From: Gilvimarinus polysaccharolyticus
GTDB lineage: Bacteria; Pseudomonadota; Gammaproteobacteria; Pseudomonadales; Cellvibrionaceae
Length of the DNA stretch: 64,000 nt
NCBI RefSeq assembly: GCF_001187555.1
Contig: NZ_LFIJ01000001.1
Coordinates: forward strand, 1,452,078-1,516,077
Direction of reading: 5' to 3'
The position numbers and the translations under genes were made by a program. Under the pieces are notes generated by a model. That model saw only the letters and a list, made by a program, of their open reading frames with translations, did no database searches and was not told the DNA's origin. Of the stretch, positions 35,343 to 43,978 are shown piece by piece (position 1 is the first letter of the stretch; the number at the start of each line of letters is the position of its first letter).

Positions 35343-36416
35343 ATGATAAACAACACCCCGCTCGGAGTAATCGAAGGCTTTTTTGGCCGCAGCTGGAGCT
35401 GGCAGCAACGCACTGAACTCGCAACTTTTTTACAGCCCACAGGGTACGGCTACTACCTTTACGCCCCCAAAAGCGATACTCGCTTACGCAGCCAATGGCG
35501 CCAAGACTGGAGCCAGGATGACTGGCAAGCACTGTGCACACTGCGGCAGCACTACCGGACGACAGGTATTGAGTTTGGCATAGGCCTAAGCCCGCTCGAC
35601 CTATGCGCCCCTAATGGCCGAACAGATAGCGTCTGCCTTAGCGCTAAAATCGATCGCATCAATCAGCTGCAACCGGACATTCTCGCCCTATTGTTCGATG
35701 ATATGCGTGGTGACATACCTCAGCTCGCAACCATCCAAACCGAATTAGCTCACCGCGTAGCGGCGTCAAGCAATGCATCAAAAATTATCCTCTGCCCCAC
35801 CTATTACAGCGACGACCCGATCCTAGAGAAGGTCTTTGGTGCACGACCAAGTGGCTACTGGGAGGCCCTCGGCCAACAACTGGACTCGAGTATTGACATC
35901 TTTTGGACAGGGCCTAAGGTGTGCACCGAGCAATTCACTCGCTCACACCTAAGCGATGTTGCCAATCGACTGCAACGCCAACCGTTCCTATGGGACAACT
36001 ACCCTGTTAACGACGGCGCCACAAAGTCAAAGCACCTATACCTTAAACCCTTTGGCAGTGACCGCGCCGACATTGGCGACTTACTCGCCGGCCATGCAGT
36101 CAACCCAATGAACCAGTTCAACCTCTCTAAGCTAGCGCTTGCAAGCTTACCCCACGCTTATACGGATGCCAGCTATCAACCCGACAGGCTATTCAACACT
36201 CTACTCGAACAGCTCTGCCCACCCGCACTGGGCGCAGCTTTGCAGGAGGACGCAGCGCGCTTCACTGCCGAAGGGCTAGATGCCATAGAGCCAGAAGTGC
36301 GCGCCAGCCTGGCTCAGCGCTACCGGCAACTCGTTGACGACAGCGGCATGAGCGCTGAAGTGGCCGACTGGCTAGCGGGTAAATACAGCTTTGACCCCGC
36401 CTGCTTAACGGATTAA
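35343..36416 (+). CDS. GH84-family beta-N-acetylglucosaminidase-like enzyme
   Basis: The sequence matches the catalytic domain of glycoside hydrolase family 84, which includes protein O-GlcNAcases and bacterial hexosaminidases. GVIEGFFGRSWSW at residues 8-20 is the family's opening motif, YYLYAPKSD follows, and LLFDDM at about residues 116-121 holds the catalytic Asp pair (D119, D120) of the substrate-assisted mechanism. Later stretches are FWTGPKVC and LWDNYPVND. The protein is only 357 residues, begins directly with the catalytic domain and has no signal peptide, whereas the well-known bacterial members are secreted and multidomain. A cytosolic enzyme acting on GlcNAc conjugates is the best guess. 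It is followed by an aldo/keto reductase. Confidence 0.85.
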   Translation: MINNTPLGVIEGFFGRSWSWQQRTELATFLQPTGYGYYLYAPKSDTRLRSQWRQDWSQDDWQALCTLRQHYRTTGIEFGIGLSPLDLCAPNGRTDSVCLSAKIDRINQLQPDILALLFDDMRGDIPQLATIQTELAHRVAASSNASKIILCPTYYSDDPILEKVFGARPSGYWEALGQQLDSSIDIFWTGPKVCTEQFTRSHLSDVANRLQRQPFLWDNYPVNDGATKSKHLYLKPFGSDRADIGDLLAGHAVNPMNQFNLSKLALASLPHAYTDASYQPDRLFNTLLEQLCPPALGAALQEDAARFTAEGLDAIEPEVRASLAQRYRQLVDDSGMSAEVADWLAGKYSFDPACLTD

Positions 36417-36552
36417 AGGTACCCGCAAGAAATGTTAACAAGCACGCCTACAAACAAACTGCGTGCTAGCATAGCCCAGCCACACAAACATCTGCAGGCA
36501 CGACATAAAAGTCTCTTAGCTACGAGACTAAAAAATATCACACGGAGAACCC

Positions 36553-37533
36553 ATGAAAACACGCACACTTGGCAATACTGGCTTTAACATCAGCGAGGTT
36601 GGTCTTGGCTGCTGGCAATTAGGAGGCGATTTTGGCCCCATCGACAACCCCACTATCGATGATATTTTTGCCGCAGCCCTCGACTCCGGCATTAACTTTT
36701 TTGACACAGCAGATGTTTATGGCGACGGCGCCAGTGAAGGCTACGTGGGTCAGCACCTAGCTCAAGTTAACCCCAGACCTATTATTGCCAGCAAATACGG
36801 ACGCGCAGGCGGCACCTACCCCGACGGCTACTCTCTTATCGATCTGCGCGATAGCCTTAAGCGCTCGCAAGATCGCCTGCAATGCGACAGTATCGATTTA
36901 ATCCAACTACACTGCATTCCCACCAAAGTGCTGGCCCGCGGCGAAATCTTTGATTGGCTGCGCACCATGCAGCAAGAGCAACACATTAAATTCTTTGGCG
37001 CGAGTGTCGAGACCGTAGAGGAAGGTTTGATTTGCACAGAGCACGACGATTTAAGCTCACTGCAGGTGATTTTTAATATTTTTCGGCAAAAACTGCTAGA
37101 TGAACTACTACCTTTAGCACACGAGAAAAACATTGGCATCATCGCTCGTCTGCCATTAGCCAGCGGCCTGCTAAGCGGAAAATTTAACACCAACACCCAG
37201 TTCGACAAAACCGATCACCGCAACTTCAACAAAGACGGCCAAATGTTTAACGTGGGTGAAACTTTCGCCGGCGTGCCGTTTGCCAAAGGTGTCGAACTGG
37301 CTCAAGCAATTAAAGAGAAAGCGCCCGAGGGCTACACAACCGCGCAGATGGCTATGCGCTGGATCTTGGATCAGCCTGCGGTCACCACCATCATTCCCGG
37401 CGCCAGCCGAGCAACGCAAGTTCGCGAGAACGCCAAAGTGAGCGAACTGCCGCCTTTAACAACAAATCTACACGCCGAGTTAACCGATTTTTATCAACAC
37501 CACGTGGCGGCACATATTCGCGGCGCCTATTAA
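36553..37533 (+). CDS. Aldo/keto reductase
   Basis: A 326-residue NAD(P)H-dependent aldo/keto reductase with a TIM-barrel fold. Typical motifs are MKTRTLGNTGFNISEVGLGCWQLGGDFG at the start, FFDTADVYGDGASEGYVG (with the catalytic Asp and Tyr), the catalytic Lys in IIASKYGR, IDLIQLHCIP (barrel His), and C-terminal IPGASRATQVREN for the cofactor phosphate. It is close to the YajO/IolS-like group, which acts on various carbonyl compounds; the substrate cannot be deduced. The gene is 136 bases downstream of the GH84 gene with its own CACGGAGAACCC ribosome-binding region, and it is convergent with trpG. Confidence 0.9.
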   Translation: MKTRTLGNTGFNISEVGLGCWQLGGDFGPIDNPTIDDIFAAALDSGINFFDTADVYGDGASEGYVGQHLAQVNPRPIIASKYGRAGGTYPDGYSLIDLRDSLKRSQDRLQCDSIDLIQLHCIPTKVLARGEIFDWLRTMQQEQHIKFFGASVETVEEGLICTEHDDLSSLQVIFNIFRQKLLDELLPLAHEKNIGIIARLPLASGLLSGKFNTNTQFDKTDHRNFNKDGQMFNVGETFAGVPFAKGVELAQAIKEKAPEGYTTAQMAMRWILDQPAVTTIIPGASRATQVRENAKVSELPPLTTNLHAELTDFYQHHVAAHIRGAY

Positions 37534-37577
37534 CAAACAGCAACTCACCAGCACAACTTGCGCTTTATCGTTTACGC

Positions 37578-38234
37578 TTACCGCCTAAGTACAAAGTTAC
37601 GCAGTAAATCTTTGCCACCTTCGGTGGCAAAGGATTCTGGATGAAATTGAATACCCTCAATCGGATACGTCTTGTGACGAACTCCCATAATTTCGAACGG
37701 CAAACCCGCCTTGACAGTATCGACCAAACTAGCAGCGCCCTGCTGCGCCACAACAGCGGTTACCTCAAGGCACTCCGGCAAAGTGGCAGGATTGGCCACT
37801 AGCGAGTGATAACGCATAATATCTAGCCCCTGTGGGGCATATGCAAATACACCTTTAGCGTCGTGAAATATCGGGCTGGTTTTACCATGTACCGGCAATC
37901 CGGCCTTAACGACCTTACCGCCAAATACGTGCGCAATACCCTGCATCCCCAAACACACACCCAACAGCGGGATAGTTTTACCCAGCTCACTAATAACCTC
38001 AGAGCACACACCAAAGTACACTTTATCATCGGGCGAACCTGGACCAGGAGAAATAATAATGCGATCGGGCGCCCAAGCGCGAATATCCGCAAGCGTCACT
38101 TCGTTGTTGCGCTTCACACTAATATTAAAGTCATCGACTTGGCCACGGGCTTTTTCACTTGTCAGCACTTCACCAAGGTATTGATAAAGGTTATAGGTGA
38201 ACGAATCGTAGTTATCTATAATTAAAACTTTCAC
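37578..38234 (-). CDS. trpG: Anthranilate synthase amidotransferase subunit TrpG
   Basis: The glutaminase subunit supplies ammonia to TrpE for anthranilate synthesis; a related protein, PabA, serves folate. The 218-residue class-I amidotransferase has IIDNYDSFTYNLYQYL, ISPGPGSPDD, the nucleophile in LGVCLGMQGI and the catalytic His-Glu in IQFHPESF. It is about 20 residues longer than typical TrpG, with extra residues around 150-175. Its start overlaps the end of trpE by four bases (ATGA), so it is translationally coupled and is most likely a TrpE partner. It is the last gene of trpR-trpE-trpG. Confidence 0.92.
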   Translation of the reverse strand: MKVLIIDNYDSFTYNLYQYLGEVLTSEKARGQVDDFNISVKRNNEVTLADIRAWAPDRIIISPGPGSPDDKVYFGVCSEVISELGKTIPLLGVCLGMQGIAHVFGGKVVKAGLPVHGKTSPIFHDAKGVFAYAPQGLDIMRYHSLVANPATLPECLEVTAVVAQQGAASLVDTVKAGLPFEIMGVRHKTYPIEGIQFHPESFATEGGKDLLRNFVLRR

Positions 38235-39628
38235 TGAGTCGCCTCCTTGCCTGTCGGCTTATAGCTATCTAACACTTTTTTAGTGCCGGCAAATTTCCGC
38301 TGAATTTCTTGGTATTCATCGGCGGCGTTAGAGTCATAAACATTGCCACCACAGGTTTGCACATAAGCGTGCTCACCACTCACAAACAAGGTGCGAATGG
38401 GTATTGCAAAAGTGCAATCACCATTAAACGAAAAGTGACCTACCGCACCGCCGTAGGGGCCTCGACCATCAGGCTCTAAGTCATCTATTATTTTCATCGC
38501 TTCTATTTTAGGGGCACCCGTTAGCGTACCCGCCGGAAAATTACTCGCGAGCGCGGTAAACATATCTTCCGAATCAGCCATAATACCGACAATTTCACTC
38601 GAGATATGCTGCACATGGCTAAAGCGCTTAATATCCATGAGGTTGCGAACTTTTACCGTCCCAAACTGAGCAACACGGCCAATATCATTGCGGTGCAAAT
38701 CGACAATCATATTATGTTCGGCAATCTCCTTAGGATCGTTCAGCAAGCTACGCGCCAGCATTTTATCTTCAGCCTCAGTTGCACCGCGCGCGGCGGTACC
38801 GGCAAGCGGGTAAGTCTCCATCTCGCCCTGACGCAAACGAAACAACAGCTCTGGACTTGCCCCGATGATTTTTTCGGAACCAAACTTTAAATAATACATC
38901 TGCGGCGATGGGTTTATTTCACGCATCGACTGATAAGCATTAATGGTGTCGCCGGCGACTTTGAATTCGGTTTTAAAGCCAACCTCACACTGAAAAATCT
39001 TACCATCTACGATATTTTGCTTTACCTTTTCAACGGCAGCTTCATGACCGGTACGATCCATTGTGTCGCCCAATGGCGTAATCGTTAACTCACCATCTCC
39101 CTGATAACTCTGTTCTATCAGCTCTTGCACCAACGCTTGGCGATCATCGTCGTAATAAAAATAAAATATCTCGGCGGTCATTTTGTCCAGTATCAGGCCG
39201 TCTTTATAAAGGCCAAACTTAAAGGCATCAAAGTACTCACTTGCCTGCACACTCATGCTGGGCTCAAAGTAATTCATACAGTCGTAACCAATATAACCGG
39301 TCAAACCTCCGGCATAGCCACGCGAGAGAATATTCTGCGGCATAATATCCCGCAACAAATAATATGGGTTATCACTTGGGTAAACCGCCGCGCGGCCATC
39401 GCGCTCGGTAATCACTAGCGCCTTATCGCGAGCAGAAAAAACCTGACAAGGATCAAAACCAATAAGGGAGTAACGCGATATATGGCTCTCCTCCCCCAAA
39501 GACTCAAGTAAGAAGCAGCGCTCAAAGCGTTTTTCAATTTTTTTAAACAACTCAAAAAAATCACACTCGGTGGCGAGCGTGACATAATTTGGCTTGCGCG
39601 GAATTTTGATTTTCTCCGGCTTATTCAT
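38231..39628 (-). CDS. trpE: Anthranilate synthase component I TrpE, atypical
   Basis: TrpE converts chorismate to anthranilate with ammonia from TrpG. The 465-residue protein keeps the N-terminal tryptophan feedback site CFLLESLGEES (LLES) and the chorismate-binding C-terminal half: PLAGTAARG, LARSLLNDPKEIAEHNMIVDLHRNDIG, FPAGTLTGAPKIEAM and GPYGGAVGHFSF. It is shorter than usual TrpE (about 490-520), and its central motif reads DGKIFQCEVGFKTEF where most TrpE proteins have GDIFQVVLSQRF. That points to a distinct TrpE subfamily. It lies 8 bases after trpR and overlaps trpG by 4, so all three form one operon. A second standard trpE may exist elsewhere in the genome. Confidence 0.9.
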   Translation of the reverse strand: MNKPEKIKIPRKPNYVTLATECDFFELFKKIEKRFERCFLLESLGEESHISRYSLIGFDPCQVFSARDKALVITERDGRAAVYPSDNPYYLLRDIMPQNILSRGYAGGLTGYIGYDCMNYFEPSMSVQASEYFDAFKFGLYKDGLILDKMTAEIFYFYYDDDRQALVQELIEQSYQGDGELTITPLGDTMDRTGHEAAVEKVKQNIVDGKIFQCEVGFKTEFKVAGDTINAYQSMREINPSPQMYYLKFGSEKIIGASPELLFRLRQGEMETYPLAGTAARGATEAEDKMLARSLLNDPKEIAEHNMIVDLHRNDIGRVAQFGTVKVRNLMDIKRFSHVQHISSEIVGIMADSEDMFTALASNFPAGTLTGAPKIEAMKIIDDLEPDGRGPYGGAVGHFSFNGDCTFAIPIRTLFVSGEHAYVQTCGGNVYDSNAADEYQEIQRKFAGTKKVLDSYKPTGKEATQ

Positions 39629-39636
39629 AACACACC

Positions 39637-39894
39637 TTAAATATTGTCTAATTTTCCAGCTTGTAGCGCCCGAGACCCGCGCGTAACTGTGGCGATACCG
39701 ACACCTAAGCGTTTTGCCACTTCGCGCTGCGACACCCCCGCCTTAAGCAAGCGAGTAATCTGTAAGCGCTGTGAGATAGCGTGCAACTCGGCGGGAGTTA
39801 ACAGCCCCTCAAGTGCGCCACGCAAGCGATCAGAACTATCGGCTTGCAGCAGATAGTCAATCAAGGCGTTTAGATGTTGCGTCTCTGTACTCAT
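39637..39894 (-). CDS. trpR: Trp operon repressor TrpR
   Basis: TrpR is a small helical dimer that binds operator DNA when loaded with tryptophan. The 85-residue protein has the family core LTPAELHAISQRLQITRLLKAG and the helix-turn-helix SQREVAKRLGVGIATVTRGSRAL, matching [23 protein letters not shown] of E. coli. It is shorter than E. coli TrpR (108): the N-terminal arm is trimmed, and the last helix ends about ten residues early. The ATG at 39894 is itself part of a trp-operator-like palindrome, with no obvious ribosome-binding sequence before it. It is the first gene of trpR-trpE-trpG and should repress its own operon. Confidence 0.93.
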   Translation of the reverse strand: MSTETQHLNALIDYLLQADSSDRLRGALEGLLTPAELHAISQRLQITRLLKAGVSQREVAKRLGVGIATVTRGSRALQAGKLDNI

Positions 39895-39905
39895 GTACTA
39901 GTACA
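39886..39905 (-). promoter_or_regulatory. trp operator overlapping the trpR start codon
   Basis: TGTACTCATGTACTAGTACA agrees with the canonical palindrome TGTACTAGTTAACTAGTACA at 16 of 20 positions, and with what I remember of the E. coli mtr operator at 18. The right half contains a perfect 12-bp palindrome (39894-39905). It covers the trpR initiation codon at 39892-39894. A weak -35/-10 pair (TTGTGT, 17 bases, TACTGT) lies immediately upstream on the minus strand, so bound TrpR would block the promoter. The transcript may have almost no leader. Confidence 0.7.
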
Positions 39906-39992
39906 GTAACAGCACAATAAAACAAACACAAGCCGTGAAGCTAAAATTCAACACCGGGGAAGTTAAAACAAGAAGGGGGCAGACAATATAAA

Positions 39993-40015
39993 CAAGCCCC
40001 GAGAACCGGGGCTTG
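39993..40015 (-). terminator. Terminator after cpoB
   Basis: CAAGCCCC and GGGGCTTG form an 8-bp stem with a 7-base loop, followed on the minus strand by TTTATATT. It lies four bases after the cpoB stop and closes the tol-pal transcript before trpR. Confidence 0.75.
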
Positions 40016-40018
40016 ATA

Positions 40019-40846
40019 TTAAAAGTTTTCTTTCAAGTACTGCTCAGCCAAGCGGGAGGCATCTGAATTACTTGCAGCAACAATACTCAAGAGCTCTTTA
40101 GCCCTCTCCTCTTGCCCCTGTAAGTGGTAGACCTTGCCCAACTTAAATTGCGCATCTGGCACCTTACGGCTACTGGGGAAAACACGCAATAAATCGCCAA
40201 ACCACTGTTGCGCCGAAGGTAGATCATTCTTCAATAAGTAGATCTCACCCAACCAGTAATAGCTATTGCCGGTATATTCGCCATTGGGGTAGCGCGCCAA
40301 ATGGTCTTTAAAGGCGGCAATTGAGGCATCTACCTCACGCTGACGAAGCAGATCGTAAGCCGCGCCATAAACTTCGGATTCGGAAGCGTTAGCCGAGGTG
40401 ACAGGCTTAGCTAATATCTCACCTTCAGTGCCAGCGGCAACATCAACTCTAGGTGCAAGCGTGTTATCAGCAGAAGGCTCATAGGTCATACGGGGCGCTG
40501 TAGATGTACCGCCACTCGCGCCAGTCGTCAACGCGCTAACACGTCGATCAAGATCAAGGTAATCGTCCATCCGCTGTTGCTTAAGCTTTTTTAGCTCAAA
40601 CGTTTGCTCCTCAACTAAACCGCGCAAGCTCATCACTTCTTGCTGCAGCGCCTGAAGCTGATAATACAGCTCGGCCTGAGGGTTATTATCGGACGGTGTA
40701 GGAGTAGATTGACGGGCACCAGGTACGCTTACGTCAACCGAACTCCCGGCCGCAGATTGCGGGCGGGAGTCGGTAACTTGAACCTGAGCCTGTGCTGTTG
40801 AGACGACGACCACTAATGCGGCCGTAATTAACAGATGGGCTCTCAT
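40019..40846 (-). CDS. cpoB: Cell division coordinator CpoB (YbgF)
   Basis: CpoB is a periplasmic protein that links Tol-Pal constriction with peptidoglycan synthesis by PBP1B. The 275-residue protein has a signal peptide (LLITAALVVVVSTAQAQ). An N-terminal trimerising coiled coil (about residues 60-105, ELYYQLQALQQEVMSLRGLVEEQTFELKKLKQQRMDD) follows. After a low-complexity linker come C-terminal TPR repeats (YGAAYDLLRQREVDASIAAFKDHLARYPNGEY and following), typical of the family. It is the last gene of the Tol-Pal block, 15 bases after pal, and a terminator follows at once. In many relatives queE comes next; here trpR does. Confidence 0.93.
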   Translation of the reverse strand: MRAHLLITAALVVVVSTAQAQVQVTDSRPQSAAGSSVDVSVPGARQSTPTPSDNNPQAELYYQLQALQQEVMSLRGLVEEQTFELKKLKQQRMDDYLDLDRRVSALTTGASGGTSTAPRMTYEPSADNTLAPRVDVAAGTEGEILAKPVTSANASESEVYGAAYDLLRQREVDASIAAFKDHLARYPNGEYTGNSYYWLGEIYLLKNDLPSAQQWFGDLLRVFPSSRKVPDAQFKLGKVYHLQGQEERAKELLSIVAASNSDASRLAEQYLKENF

Positions 40847-40861
40847 TGCGTAGGGACTCTA

Positions 40862-41374
40862 TTAGTAGTCGATTTCTACGCGACGATTTTTGCTCCAAGA
40901 AGATTCGCCGCTACCAAGGTTCAACGGACGCTCTTCACCGTAGCTGATTACTTCTAGGTTTGAACGGCTTACGCCCTGCAAAACCATGAAGTCGCGTACG
41001 GCATTTGCACGACGCTCACCAAGGGCCATGTTGTATTCACGTGAGCCGCGCTCATCAGCGTGACCTTCTAAACGGGCAGACGCACCAGAGTTGCGCAGAC
41101 GCTCAGAGTGAGCCAGCAGTAAAGAACGTGCAGAAGGCAAAAGCACGGCTTGATCGAAGTCAAAGTAAATAACTTTGTCCAGCTCTTCCATGCCATCGTC
41201 CATGCCGTTGCTAGAACCCAGCGCGCCACCATCAGCTGTACCGGTTGTTACACCACCGTTAGCGTCGGCATTCGACCCATCAGCGCCAGTTTTGGTATCC
41301 GTGCTAGAACAGCCTACAAGGAAAGCCATGACAAATACAAAACTTAAACCTTGCTTCATTGCTTTAGTAATCAT
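40862..41374 (-). CDS. pal: Peptidoglycan-associated lipoprotein Pal
   Basis: Pal is an outer-membrane lipoprotein that binds peptidoglycan and TolB. The 170-residue protein has a lipoprotein signal with lipobox FLVGC (the cysteine near residue 22), then a flexible G/A/D/T-rich linker. An OmpA-like domain follows with VIYFDFDQAVL, LEGHADERGSREYNMALGERRANAV, and a C-terminal NRRVEIDY. Asp and Arg of the meso-diaminopimelate site (in the HADERGS and NRRVE segments) are present. The start at 41374 could also be the Met five codons later. It is cotranscribed with tolB and cpoB in the standard order. Confidence 0.96.
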   Translation of the reverse strand: MITKAMKQGLSFVFVMAFLVGCSSTDTKTGADGSNADANGGVTTGTADGGALGSSNGMDDGMEELDKVIYFDFDQAVLLPSARSLLLAHSERLRNSGASARLEGHADERGSREYNMALGERRANAVRDFMVLQGVSRSNLEVISYGEERPLNLGSGESSWSKNRRVEIDY

Positions 41375-41421
41375 GATTAACTCCGATCAAATTGTTGATT
41401 TTTTTTGAGCAAACTGAATTA

Positions 41422-42708
41422 TCAGTTAAAAAATGGCGACCAAGCAGGCTCTCTTACGTCGCCCTGCTTAGATGGCAAGCGATACTTGGTACCGGCGTCG
41501 AGTGAAACAGCGGCAAGTATACCCTTTCCCCCAAACCGTGTCGCGTACAGCAACATAGCCCCATTAGGCGCTATAGTAGGCGATTCATCAAGGTTTGTCT
41601 CGGTTAAAATCCGTAGTGTGCCCGTCGCTAGATCTTGTGCAGCAATGTGGAACACACCTTGCCGCTGATGGACCATTACGAGGGTTTTTCCGTCTTTCGA
41701 AACTCGCCCACGAGCGTTGTACTCGCCATCGAAGGTTAAGCGTTCTACCCGTCCGCTGGCAAGCGTCACTTTATAAATTTGTGGTTTACCACCGCGATTT
41801 GACGTAAAAATCACACCTTCACCGTCAGCAGTCCAGCTCGGCTCGGTATCGATCGCGTAATGGTTGGTTACTCGACTGAACTGGCGAGTGCGTAAATCGA
41901 GCGTATAAATCTCTGGATTACCATCCTTAGACAGCACCATCGCAAGCCTATTACCATCGGGCGAAAAGGTCGGCGCGCCATTTAAACCGGTGAAATTGGT
42001 CAGCTGTTCGCGCTGGCCGGTGGCAAGGTTTTGCTTAAAAATGGCCGGGCGAGTCGTCTCAAACGACACATAGGCGATCTCGCGACCATCGGGGGACCAT
42101 GTTGGCGACAGCAGCGGCTGATCGGATTCCAGCAACAAACGCGCTCGCGCACCATCGGCATCCGCCAACATTAAGCGAAAGTTATCCAGCTGCCCTTGGT
42201 TTTGAAAGGCCTCGACATAAAGCACCTGGGTCGAAAAGGCACCGCGAATCCCTGTAATCTTCTCGTAGACTTTATCGCTGATATGATGGGCTATATCACG
42301 CAACTGCTCTGGACTGCCATCGACCTTGCCGGCGCTAATCACCTTCCTCTGAGCCAACACATCAAACACATCATAGCGCACAAAATAACGTCCATTTCGC
42401 TGTTCTATACTGCTTATCAACAAATACTCGGCATTTATGCCTCGCCAGTCGCGATAAAACACATCGGCAGGCCGACTCGGAAAGGACAGCATACTGGTGC
42501 GAGGCACTGGGTCAAACTGACCACTGCGCTGTAAATCGGCCGCCACAATTTGGGCAATATCTTCAGGTAACGGCGTTGAGCCACTCCAACCCATTGGCAC
42601 AACAGCAATTCGGGTAGGGTTATCCACGCCTTGGGTAATTTCAATGGTGAGCTGGGCAAATGCCGGCGACACCAAACAACAAAATAACAGCGTTAGAAGT
42701 TTTCTCAC
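41422..42708 (-). CDS. tolB: Tol-Pal system periplasmic protein TolB
   Basis: TolB is a periplasmic protein with a beta-propeller that shuttles between Pal and TolA. The 428-residue protein has a signal peptide ([19 protein letters not shown]) and an N-terminal mixed domain. A six-bladed propeller follows, marked by repeated SPDG/S-DG motifs ([71 protein letters not shown]). Just after the signal peptide, [13 protein letters not shown] corresponds to the N-terminal TolA-box region. Its start overlaps the tolA stop by four bases. Confidence 0.96.
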   Translation of the reverse strand: MRKLLTLLFCCLVSPAFAQLTIEITQGVDNPTRIAVVPMGWSGSTPLPEDIAQIVAADLQRSGQFDPVPRTSMLSFPSRPADVFYRDWRGINAEYLLISSIEQRNGRYFVRYDVFDVLAQRKVISAGKVDGSPEQLRDIAHHISDKVYEKITGIRGAFSTQVLYVEAFQNQGQLDNFRLMLADADGARARLLLESDQPLLSPTWSPDGREIAYVSFETTRPAIFKQNLATGQREQLTNFTGLNGAPTFSPDGNRLAMVLSKDGNPEIYTLDLRTRQFSRVTNHYAIDTEPSWTADGEGVIFTSNRGGKPQIYKVTLASGRVERLTFDGEYNARGRVSKDGKTLVMVHQRQGVFHIAAQDLATGTLRILTETNLDESPTIAPNGAMLLYATRFGGKGILAAVSLDAGTKYRLPSKQGDVREPAWSPFFN

Positions 42709-43499
42709 AATCGTAAATCCTTGGGGTTAAAGACCAATTTTAACTGGCGAAAATTTTGCTCAAACAACTCAGGCGACATATTTTTAAGCTCACTAAAGCG
42801 ATCTATACGGCGCACCGCTTGCTCGGCCGATCGATCAAAAGCGGCGTTACCGCTGCTTTTGGTGATAGTGACGTTCACTACCTGGCCAGTAGGAACCAAC
42901 TGTAACAACAGCTCGACCTGCATGCCACGGCGCGCCGAAGGCGGACGGCTCCAATTTTGCTCAATTCGGGCGACAATCATGTCAACATAGCTTTGACTCT
43001 GAGCTTCAGCAAGCTCCGCCTGACGCTGCTGCTCCTCTTTACGCATGGCGTCATCGAGACGCTGCTGGGCAATACGTTCTTGACGCTCGCGCTCAGCTTT
43101 TTCTTGCGCAGCCTTGTCGGCTTTGCGCTTTGCCTCGGCTTCAGCTTTACGTTCGGCCTCATCTTTGCGCTTGCGCTCGGCCTCGGCTTGCGCTTTTTTC
43201 TCGCGCTGCAGCCGAGCTTTACGCGCGGCATCCTCTTTTGCTTTTTTGGCGGCAGCGGCCTTTTGCTGCGCCAGCTCGCGCTTTTTGGTTAGGTCAATAA
43301 CGTTGGTTTTTTGCTGGACCGGCTCGGCCGTGTCCTTCGCCTTAAATTCAACCAGCTTAGCCTGCACAACATTAGGTTTAAAGACCCGCGGTTTAGGATC
43401 GATGGTGGTTTCCCAGCCAACCGTAATAGCCAGCACTAAGATCAAGTGCAGGCTAACGCTGATAATAATCGGGAGGGTATACAAGCTACGCCAATTCAT
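42705..43499 (-). CDS. tolA: Tol-Pal system protein TolA
   Basis: TolA spans the periplasm from the TolQR motor to the outer membrane. The 264-residue protein has one N-terminal membrane segment ([21 protein letters not shown]). A long charged helix rich in K, A, E and R (about residues 65-170, e.g. [20 protein letters not shown]) follows. Then comes a C-terminal domain with [34 protein letters not shown] and ...[19 protein letters not shown], the TonB/TolA C-terminal fold. It is clearly shorter than E. coli TolA (421) because of a short helical region, which is normal in some lineages. The coding sequence overlaps tolB and follows tolR by 16 bases. Confidence 0.95.
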   Translation of the reverse strand: MNWRSLYTLPIIISVSLHLILVLAITVGWETTIDPKPRVFKPNVVQAKLVEFKAKDTAEPVQQKTNVIDLTKKRELAQQKAAAAKKAKEDAARKARLQREKKAQAEAERKRKDEAERKAEAEAKRKADKAAQEKAERERQERIAQQRLDDAMRKEEQQRQAELAEAQSQSYVDMIVARIEQNWSRPPSARRGMQVELLLQLVPTGQVVNVTITKSSGNAAFDRSAEQAVRRIDRFSELKNMSPELFEQNFRQLKLVFNPKDLRL

Positions 43500-43515
43500 A
43501 CGTTAAGCGGGCCCG

Positions 43516-43944
43516 TCACTTAGGTGGGTCGGTAACCAAACCTACCGAGGGCGCACCGGCCCCCTGCAGCTCGGTCATTAACGAGACCACCATGCCATAG
43601 CTGACCTCGCGATCGCCCCATACCAATACAGGTGTCGTGGGCTTTTCGCCCAGCACTTTACTTACCATAGCGGTAATATCAGCCAATGGTTTGCTCTGCT
43701 TAGGCTCACCACCCAGCTCGATAAAATAGGCACCGGTCTTATCTACCGAGACAATCAACGGCTCATCTTCTTTATCGTCTATCGGGGACGACGGCGCCTG
43801 CGGCAGATTGACCTGCACACCCTGCATAAGCATAGGTGCCGTCACCATAAACACCACTAGAAGTACCAGCATCACGTCAATATAGGGTACGACGTTGATC
43901 TCTGCCATGGGCTTTTTCTTTACTCTTGGGCCAAATGCTGCCAT
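43516..43944 (-). CDS. tolR: Tol-Pal system protein TolR
   Basis: TolR is the ExbD-like part of the proton-driven TolQR motor in the inner membrane. The 142-residue protein has a short cytosolic N-terminus (KKKPMAEINVVPYIDVMLVLLVVFMVTAPM) whose membrane segment contains the essential Asp (residue near 23, in PYIDVMLVLL). A periplasmic domain with VDKTGAYFIELGG and VWGDREVSYGMVVSLMTELQGAG follows. Length matches E. coli (142). It lies 34 bases downstream of tolQ and is followed by tolA, as usual. Confidence 0.96.
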   Translation of the reverse strand: MAAFGPRVKKKPMAEINVVPYIDVMLVLLVVFMVTAPMLMQGVQVNLPQAPSSPIDDKEDEPLIVSVDKTGAYFIELGGEPKQSKPLADITAMVSKVLGEKPTTPVLVWGDREVSYGMVVSLMTELQGAGAPSVGLVTDPPK

Positions 43945-43978
43945 TGCGCTGCCTGTTATTACCGGTTACTTGTTAGGA

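Noticed and set aside
42957-43506. Long opposite-strand frames over tolA
   Set aside because: They mirror the repetitive Lys/Ala/Glu codons of the TolA helix and have a hydrophobic low-complexity translation. Clear shadows.
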